A stretch of DNA of 64,000 bases from NCBI GenBank assembly GCA_017893485.1, contig JACEHZ010000589.1:788501-852500 (forward strand), written 5' to 3'. Position 1 is the first letter of the stretch, and every line of letters begins with the position of its first letter. The notes below the pieces were generated by a model. That model was not told the origin of the DNA and made no database searches. It saw nothing but the letters and a program-made list of their open reading frames with translations. The DNA is from Hemerocallis citrina. Its lineage: Eukaryota; Streptophyta; Magnoliopsida; Asparagales; Asphodelaceae. A program made the translations under genes and the position numbers. Of the stretch, positions 56,984 to 64,000 are shown piece after piece.

Positions 56984-58227
56984 TATCATTTGGTTAATTT
57001 GGTGTTTGTGAAACTCACTCAAATACATTCTTTTGGTTTGCTATTTCTCTTCTTTGATATATGGGTTGGTTGGTTTTCTGCTGGATTGCCTTTGTATTGC
57101 TGAATGGGTTAGTAAACTTTGTATTTGCATCACGAACCAAGTTAATTTGGTCTAATTTGATAACAGGTACATATACTATTATCATACTAATTGAATTGAT
57201 AGGGAAATTCCTGTAAAAGAGATTCAATCCACATCTTGCATTATGACAAAGGTGTTCCTATGACAACTGATTCATTGCCATTTATGCATAATAGGTATGC
57301 TCTATGCCTCTAGACTTGGTTCTGCACTTCCATAAACTTTCTTTCTTGCTTAAGAATTGGAAATGAACTCTGACATGCATATCAATTTTACTGTCTATTT
57401 TGCTAATTATTAGCACAAGAAAAGATATACAGAATGTTAGAATATCTTTTGGAACCTTACATTGAAGAATATACAACAATGTTAATGAAATGTGTATCAT
57501 GCAAAAGAATGAATTATTATACGCATGTCCATTCATTGGCGGATTCATGCATTTGCATGGGGGGTAAAGAATCTCTATTTTATCACTCCAGTTGTTTATC
57601 AAATAAGGCGCAAGGTTCATAAATACTTCGAAATAATTACCCTTGTTTTTATGTTTAACGGAGATTTGCAAAAATGTTTTGCAACATCAAAAGTTTCAAT
57701 TGAAGGAAAGAAAGCCAAGTAGCATGTGAGTCATTAACATGATTGGTCTCTGTTAATATTCATATATCTTCTGCCTACAAAGAATGGGATGATTGTACTC
57801 AATGCCCCTTCTTTTTCTTGCCCTCACTGTGTTATACTTACATCATCATGATTCCTAAATTTGAATTGCTTCATTCGGTAAATGCCTAGTTACCACCGTT
57901 GGATCTGGTGGGCAGTGCTTCAGGATTGTTGTATGTTTTAGATTTCTTCATATTTTTTATAGTAACTAATATAATTTTATATTAAACTATTATGCAATTG
58001 TGGCTGAATAACTATAATCTTTTTTGTTCTTGTGCTCCTGATGATGCAGTGTATAATTTACTTATTACTATATCTCATTGTGTGATAATAAGTGATTAGA
58101 GAGTTTGTTATATAATAATATCATACAAATAAGATGTTTAGATATGAATTGGTTAAAACCATTTTATCCTTACTTGTTTGGGTGAATTTTTTTTCCGTAC
58201 TGACCCACTTTTTTAGTTTTGCAATTT

Positions 58228-58541
58228 GGAGATGAGATGGATCATATATCTGAAGTTGCACACTAGGATTTTTGTAGGAGTGACTAGTGATGATTTTTTA
58301 TTATCTAAACTTTATATACAATTATATCATGATGTCTAAATGAGTATCAGTTTCTAAGATAATGAGATTGTTGCTTGTTGCTTGGGTTTGAAAATGAGAT
58401 AGTTCTTTCTCATTGATTTTAAGGGATGATGAGATGGATTATGTAACTGAAGTTGCACACTATGATTTTTGTAGGAGTGACTAGTGATGAAATAATCCTA
58501 TTTGAACTTATCTTGTGGTTTCAATTGACAGTTATTTCATG
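58228..58541. repeat. CACTA internal repeat, copy 2
   Basis: Direct copy of 56668-56983, about 1.56 kb away, with scattered differences. Confidence 0.85.
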
Positions 58542-58973
58542 AGTATTATAAAAGTACAAGTTTCATCCTAGTTAGTATCTTGTTTGCCTGAATTTGACAC
58601 TGAAAATATTCTTTTTCAGTCTTTGTAACTCAATATTTTGAACTCCATATTTTGGTTATGAATGTGATGAGATTACATTATTATGTTTCATTATGAGATT
58701 ACAATTTGATGATATTATACTATTATGCTTCATTCATATTTTATTGGGGCTCTTTTAGTTTTGCAATTGGTTTTGATTGGAAGAGTGCTCAAGTTTTTTT
58801 TTTTTAAATTTTTTTTAATTTATTATTTTTTTAATTTTTGATTTTTTTTTAATATAGCTATACCGGCGTTTTTAGAAGCGCCGGTGTAGCTTTCAGCAAA
58901 AAACTGACAATCTATACCGGCGTTTTAAGAACGCCGGTGTAAGTGATGTCCGAAAACAGTACTTCCAAACGAA

Positions 58974-60103
58974 CATGGGCGGATCTGGGCCCAAGCAGCA
59001 CAGGCAACTACTTTGGGCCCCCAATTTTATAGGGCCCCATATTTTTTAAGTATTTACAATGTTTAAAAAATATACATATAATTGTTTTTAGATAAGATTA
59101 TATTGTATTATCTAAAATTTGAAATAATAATTGGCCTATTAACTCATTTGGTTAGAGTGTTGTGTTAATAATAACATGAAGGTCGCAGGTTCGAAACCTC
59201 ATGGACTAATTACTTTTTCAATCATTTTTTTTATTTTTTAACTAATTATTTTTCACATAGTCATACATGTTATTTTACCATTTTATGTATTTAATATTAT
59301 TTTTCACTTAGCCCATGCATGTCATTCTATGATATTTTTTTAATGTTCAATGATATATCATATTTACCTGTTTATAATAAATTTCTAACCAAATCTTCAA
59401 ATACAAATGATTATTCTACATTTTAAGCTTCCAACTAGTATTCTCATATGCATATATTCATCATCACTTCATTCTGACAGTGTTATCTAATATATCATAC
59501 TTATCTCTTTGCAATAATGTAATCTTCAAGTGCATATGAATGTTTGCTTTGTTTGCTTATTTTCCCTTTCTTCTAAATTTTGTATCTGTTAATGAAAGAA
59601 ACACTAGGGTTGTCTTCAAAAAGAAAAAAAATAGAAAATGCATTTGATAAAACCAAAATGTATCCATGAAAGAATTCAAAATACCATTATAGATATACTT
59701 CAATCATGTCAGCTGAATATTTTCTCTTAATGTACACAAACTCCACGTGCTTTTACTTGTATGTTTTGAACTTTTTTTTTGGTTCTATTCCTCTTTAATT
59801 CTCTCATTCATCATTTCCATTCTCTTAGACAACATGCAATTCAGAATAAAATCACTACCGCTTCTTCCTTACAGTTTGTCCGAGTTTCTTTTTGCCACGA
59901 GGCATTTCATGTAAAATACGTGCGTTATCAATTAATTTTTTTTGGAAGCATATATATATAAATTTATTTTCATTTAAATAGTATGTCTATCAAGACTCTA
60001 AGTTTGTTTGCATTTAAATAATTGTCATTTTTATTTTATCAACTTGCAAAAGGTCTCATTTGTGAACTTGTTTAGGGCCCTCTGAAACTCAGATACGCCC
60101 CTG
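58974..60103. mobile_element. hAT-like element carrying a tRNA-Ile relic, 1130 bp
   Basis: The ends are CATGGGCGGATCTG and CAGATACGCCCCTG (inverted CAGGGGCGTATCTG). The flanks CAAACGAA (58966-58973) and CAAACAAA (60104-60111) are an 8-bp TSD with one mismatch, the hAT length. It has no transposase. It is inserted in the right subterminal region of the CACTA element. Confidence 0.8.
59133..59208 (+). pseudogene. tRNA-Ile (AAU)-like relic
   Basis: It follows plant tRNA-Ile: GGCCTATTAACTCATTTGG at the 5' end (A box, consensus TRGCNNAGYNGG altered at two positions), 'gtgttaataa' in the anticodon arm and GGTCGCAGGTTCGAAACC with a good B box. Extra bases in the anticodon arm, a base lost in the T arm and mismatches in the acceptor (GGCCTAT against ATGGACT) make it non-functional. 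Confidence 0.8.
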
Positions 60104-60332
60104 CAAACAAAACCACACATTCCCCGGCATTTTTACGACTGCCAGTGTAGTTTTTACCTACACCGGCGGTCGTAAAAAACGCCGGTAAATGTCCCTAAGG
60201 TACAGCGACACACGATTCAGCGACACTTGCACCGGCGATTTATAAAACGCCGGTGGTATCTACAGCGAGGTTTATAAACGCCGGTAAATGTGTAAAAAAA
60301 TGCCGGTAAAGACTGTTAGTCTTTTAGTGTGT

Positions 60333-61565
60333 TCTGGAAACTGTTGGCTTGAATGGGGCAACTAATTGTGATATCGAGTTGCATGAAGATACGTTTGGGA
60401 AACTAGTGGATCTCAATATGAGACGTGGCACTGAAATGTACCCTTCACATGATGCTGCTTCTGGGACATTTTGCGACACGGTTGCTTTATATCTTCACCA
60501 CGGAGCACATACTGATGTGAAAACCGACTGCCCAATTCCTTATGTGGACAAATTGCTTCCTCTGAATGTGGCTCTTGAATCATTGCGGTGTAACTTGAAT
60601 TTTTTTATTTTGTTGTTGTTGCTTTTTCTATTTTTCTTTTACTTTATTTATATTCTTCGATTATCTGATACTGGTTGCAGCTCGATCCCATAAACACCTG
60701 TTAAATTGGATTCCTAAAGCATCTGTCTACAATTTGATTATAACACTTTGCCTGCCAGAAATGGTTAGTCCTAGAAATACATGACACATGATCATGAATT
60801 GTATTATTTTTTAGTGTATACAAGGCTTTGTTATGATCAGACTTGGATGAATGATGTTGCAGAAGTACTATGCACTGGAAACTAGCAGATTGCATGCGTT
60901 GACAACAAAGATAGTGGTTAAATTTTTGTTGTTATGCTAGTTGGAAGGGAAACTCTGTTGGTAGCAACTAAGCAACTAAACACTTCAACAAACTCATTGC
61001 GATTGTTGCTCTAATCATGGTAGCAAAGGTAAAAGTTCTAACTTGCGGAACCAAATCTCGGATGTGGGAAGACATCCGGAATGAAATCATGTCGTTAACT
61101 ATAAAGGAAAGGGATCTATATCTAGGTAATGGTGGTTGGTGGAGATAGTAATCTGGCCCAGGTATACCAGGATAAGAAGTTCACCATGTCGCATTCACTG
61201 TTGTTGCTTGATATCTTTGAGAAGGCTGGTGATGCTATTGAGTCATACAATCATTCGCAGCAGATATCTGCATGTGTTTTAATAACATGCATTATTGTGT
61301 TTCCTGTGCTAATTGTAATTTTATATTTTTATAATGGTTATTTTGTTTTTGTTCTCCGTCCTTACTATGATTTATTTTTATTGATTTATTTTTATTGATA
61401 AGAAAAATAAATTTGTTTTAATTACCATATATTTTTTCAAGTATCGACTTCAATTTGGTTTAGAGGTGTCAGGGGATGTTGTCATTAAAGATGTGACGAA
61501 TTTGCTTGCGGAGACTGGATTTGTTGCTAAGAAGGAACACTGCAACTTAAGCTACCTAGACAGGT
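60333..61565 (+). pseudogene. Split host gene, part 3 (several exons)
   Basis: The frame resumes as LETVGLNGATNCDIELHED and runs through DLNMRRGTEMYPSHDAASG and VALYLHHGAHTDVKT (ankyrin-like) to a donor at 60590 (GTAACTTG). The next exon is 60681-60763 after GGTTGCAG, with HKHLLNWIPKASVYNLIITL, and ends before GTTAGT. A third starts at 60863 (KYYALETSRLHALTTK). Pieces at about 61018-61110 and 61140-61260 and an exon at 61441-61562 (DVTNLLAETGFVAKKEHCNLSYLD, donor GTTTGA) follow, with stops between. Splice sites are still readable, so decay is not very old. The function is unknown. Confidence 0.6.
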
Positions 61566-61621
61566 TTGAAATTTAAATATTTTTGTATTTACATAAGAAC
61601 ATGTATGCATACTTATGCTAT

Positions 61622-61825
61622 GTGGGGGCTCCGGGTGGCCCGGGCCCCCCCAAAATTTTGAAAATCCCCTTAAAATTTTTGAAATTTTTTAAAAACATTC
61701 CTTAAATCCATTAAATTTTATTATTTGGTCCCCTAAAATTATGAAAAAATATCTATATATTTATATATGGTTATAGAATTTTTTCTTGACCCCCCTGAAA
61801 ATTTCGTTCTGGCTTCGCCTCTGCT
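61622..61825. mobile_element. Possible hAT-like MITE remnant
   Basis: The right end, inverted, is GCAGAGGCGAAGCCAGAACG followed by 'aaattttcaggggggtc', a common terminus of plant MITEs. The left part, 'gggggctccgggtggcccgggccccccc', is its distorted counterpart. Confidence 0.45.
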
Positions 61826-62065
61826 TATGTGTACTTAGGTGCATCCTTAGCTAATGAAGGGCTTGGCCTGGAATGGGTTTCCTACCATCTTATGGCTGAT
61901 TAGTAACATTTACGATAATTTGTGGGTAAAAGCTCATGGAATGTGGAGATCATTACCCACTTATTAAGTGATTGCAAAATCACAGAAGAAGGGAAAAGGA
62001 AAGAATAATTGCTCTATTGATGAATAGGAGAGCCAGCTCTGTACCCTTTGATAATTTATACATGC
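61826..62065. other. No gene seen
   Basis: Short flank between the MITE remnant and the LTR at 62066. Confidence 0.4.
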
Positions 62066-62215
62066 TGTTCGATATTGTATTATATATATTAGTCCCATAT
62101 CGGATATGTATCAGTTTAGTATTTGGTTCTCTCCTATATATGGGAGTCATTGTATTCGGTTGTATTTATCCCAATAATCCAATCATATTTTTCAATCTCT
62201 TTGTTAACCTTATCA
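62066..62215 (+). repeat. Probable 5' LTR of a copia element, 150 bp
   Basis: It runs TGTTCGATATTG...AACCTTATCA (TG...CA). It contains 'tagtcccatatcgga', frequent in short plant copia LTRs, and a TATA-like CTCCTATATATGGG. TGATCTCAGAGCA follows directly and resembles the initiator tRNA-Met PBS TGGTATCAGAGC. The left boundary is less certain than the right. Confidence 0.6.
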
Positions 62216-63167
62216 TGATCTCAGAGCACAATTATACAATTTTTCTTTCATTATCAAAACCCTAGAACCCCAAAAAAAAAAAAAAAAACCAGAACCCATC
62301 TGCAAGAAGAAGAAACCATCTCCCGTCGTTAGCTCCAATAGCGGCCCTCCCGTCTTCAACTCCAATAGCGGCTCCTTCCGTCGACAGCTCCAACAACATC
62401 AGCAACCCACCGCCATCCTCCCGTCACCAGCTCCAATAGCGGCTCCAACTCCTCGACCTCCCTCCACTTCCACTGCCTCCATCAAAACCCAACTCATCAT
62501 CTTCTCAATCTCGACCACCCAACAACCATCAACATCTTCCCTCTCTCCAACCCGTTGTCACTATCTAACTTCACAAAACCCTAACTTGCTCCTATTTTCT
62601 CCTAATACCCGATATCCTAATTCCTAATACCCTATACCCGAACCCTATCCTGTTAATACCGAAATACCCACAAAACCCTATACCCATCCGTTCCTATCCA
62701 CAACCCTCAAACCCGACCCGTATAACCCAATACCCAAATCCAATTTTTTTTGTTACTGTTTTTCCCAACAAAAAAAAAAACTCCATTCCCTATTACTCCC
62801 AAACCCGATTCGCACCCCAAAACAAATACCCACATCCTATATCCTAATCACCATCCACACCTAATTTCCAACTCCACTATATAAAATCGATATCTACTTA
62901 TTGTTTGCTAATGTCGCAGTCGTCGCCGTCGCCATCACCGCACCGCCAGTTCCTAAAAAAAAAACAAAAAAATAATTCTTTGCAGGTACTCTTTCTTCTC
63001 CAATGGAACCTCCGTTTCACCGGTTCAGACACATGCAGTATCGCTATCATCCTGAAACCGGTCTCCTACCTCCTCCTTCCAGCATCACCCCTACTACTTC
63101 CAGCACCTTCACCATTCACCACCACTACTTCCGCACTCTATAGGACCATCCAGCTCCCGATCCCGAC

Positions 63168-63481
63168 GAGGGGTGTAAAATGAACAGGACGGTCCATCGT
63201 TCATCCGAGTCCGGCTCGAGAAATGGTCCAACTGTGGACCGTCTGAACTATTATACGAATCGAGCTTGAACAAATTATTAGGTCCCATGTTTTACCGAGC
63301 TCGAGCCGGACATAAGTCTGTCCGAGTATTATTGCGGTTCGATGCCTTATCGAACCGAGTCCAAACTATAAAATTTTTGTCCGACCTAGACCGAGCCGGA
63401 CATAAGCTCGTCCGAGTAGAATTTTGGTCCGAGCTTGAACATATGGATTTCCGATCCCGTCCGGTCCGATTTACAGTCCTA
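63168..63481. mobile_element. hAT-like MITE, 314 bp, in the copia element
   Basis: It is flanked by the perfect 8-bp TSD ATCCCGAC (63160-63167 and 63482-63489). The ends are GAGGGGTGTAAAAT and, inverted, TAGGACTGTAAAT. The interior is rich in 'ccgagc/gctcgg' and 'gtccga' words. Confidence 0.85.
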
Positions 63482-63581
63482 ATCCCGACACCCACGGCAG
63501 TTCCGCTCTCTTTTTGCTCTTAGCCACAGCGATATCAGTCTCATTCCTCCTCGCAACACTTCTTCTCTTACATCCTCGGCC

Positions 63582-64000
63582 ATGCCCGTTACTCCAGCCT
63601 TGCTGACTCCTATTGATTGGGCTAATCTCCAGCATTGCCTCGCTCAGCTGGAACTCCAGCTCTTGGGTCAGTCTCTCACTGCCGGTACCTCTGCCCGTGC
63701 ATTCTCTGTTACTCCCGGTATGAATTCTTCTTGAATTTTAGATTCTGGTGCTTCACATCATCTCACTAATAATTATACATTGCTCACCACTAGCACTACA
63801 CTTTCCTCTCACTCTTCCTCCTTATACACTGCCGATGGCTCACAACTTCTTACTACACACTCAAGGTCTGTCAGCTCTCCATCTCTCACGTTACCCTATG
63901 TTCTTTATGCTCCTCATTTATACATGAACCTTATTTCCATTAGTGCATTGTGCGATAGTGGCCTTGTCATTATATTTAATTCTTTTGGTTGTTCTATTAC
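63582..64000 (+). pseudogene. Copia gag/pol: protease and start of GAG-pre-integrase
   Basis: ATG 63582 opens MPVTPALLTPIDWANLQHCL and runs to a TGA (63732-63734) that replaces the Trp usually preceding ILDSGASHHL, the copia aspartic protease motif. After it the frame is open to the window edge: DGSQLL, LPYVLYAPHLYMNLISISALC, typical of copia between protease and pre-integrase. The stop (TGG to TGA) makes this copy defective. Confidence 0.85.

Larger units (their letters stand above)
55568..60329. mobile_element. CACTA element, 4762 bp, non-autonomous
   Basis: The left end is CACTACAAAAAAAGAG and the right end, inverted, CACTAAAAGAC, with the perfect 3-bp TSD TGT (55565-55567 and 60330-60332). 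Subterminal inverted words ACCGGCGTTTTT...ACGCCGGTGTA occur near 55630, 58860, 58912, 60130, 60165 and 60230, as in CACTA subterminal repeats bound by transposase. No TNP2 transposase remains. A C-rich leader block lies at 55680-56040. A hAT-like element is inserted at 58974-60103. Confidence 0.9.
62066..64000 (+). mobile_element. Ty1/copia element running off the window
   Basis: It comprises LTR, PBS, a leader with 'ctccaatagcggc' repeats (62330-62450), a poor gag region split by a MITE, and the start of pol. The 3' half lies beyond the window, so length and TSD cannot be judged. Confidence 0.7.

Noticed and set aside
57015..57722. Small open frames inside the CACTA element
   Set aside because: They have no transposase motifs and occur on both strands at the rate expected for AT-rich sequence.
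59133..59208. Functional tRNA-Ile
   Set aside because: The acceptor stem does not pair, the anticodon arm has extra bases and a T-arm base is missing; it is a relic.
1..64000. CRISPR arrays, operons, phage or plasmid features
   Set aside because: None found; the window is plant nuclear DNA, and the regular repeats present are microsatellites or transposon structure.

Overview
This is a nuclear genomic window from a flowering plant, very probably a eudicot. It has spliced plant genes, a THO7 homologue, a proline-rich 8-cysteine (HyPRP) gene and two nuclear tRNA genes. Most of the rest is nested transposable elements of plant type: Ty3/gypsy chromovirus, Ty1/copia, L1- and RTE-type LINEs, a SINE, Helitrons, CACTA, hAT-like elements and Tourist-like MITEs. 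I cannot name the species from sequence alone.

Layout. 1-7.4 kb: a giant-LTR copy with a complete related solo LTR (2187-5444, TSD ATTGT) inserted in it. 7.6-8.3 kb: a decayed transposon-type gene. 8.6-15.4 kb: two long inverted-repeat MITEs that interleave rather than nest, split by a 5.8 kb gypsy chromovirus (9340-15126, TSD GTACC). 16-21 kb: the main genic island, with HyPRP (minus), tRNA-Val(AAC), tRNA-Pro(UGG) and a two-exon THO7 gene (minus). 21-30.4 kb: a diverged segmental duplication, a 131-bp tandem duplication, four Helitron copies counting the one at position 1, an RTE LINE, a SINE and a 5'-truncated L1 LINE with a 17-bp TSD. 30.8-37.5 kb: a long L1 LINE whose ORF2 is open except for one stop. 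38-41 kb: palindrome-rich MITEs and a LINE fragment. 41.8-47.6 kb: a large hAT-like element carrying a 4.6-kb solo LTR (TSD TGAAG). 48-61.6 kb: one host gene split by a copia element (48329-55519, TSD AGAGG) and a CACTA element (55568-60329, TSD TGT), the latter carrying a hAT-like element (58974-60103) with a tRNA-Ile relic. 62 kb to the end: the 5' part of another copia element, running off the window and carrying a 314-bp hAT-like MITE.

The most informative observation is the split gene. If the copia and CACTA insertions and one copy of each TSD are left out, the reading frame continues across both junctions with one TGA, so 48.2-60.6 kb records a single gene inactivated by successive insertions. 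Apart from THO7, HyPRP and the tRNAs, nothing looks like an intact functional gene. Many stops in the elements and in this gene are explained by C-to-T (or G-to-A) changes, as expected from decay of methylated DNA. I found no CRISPR, operon or prokaryotic feature and no clear novel molecular system.
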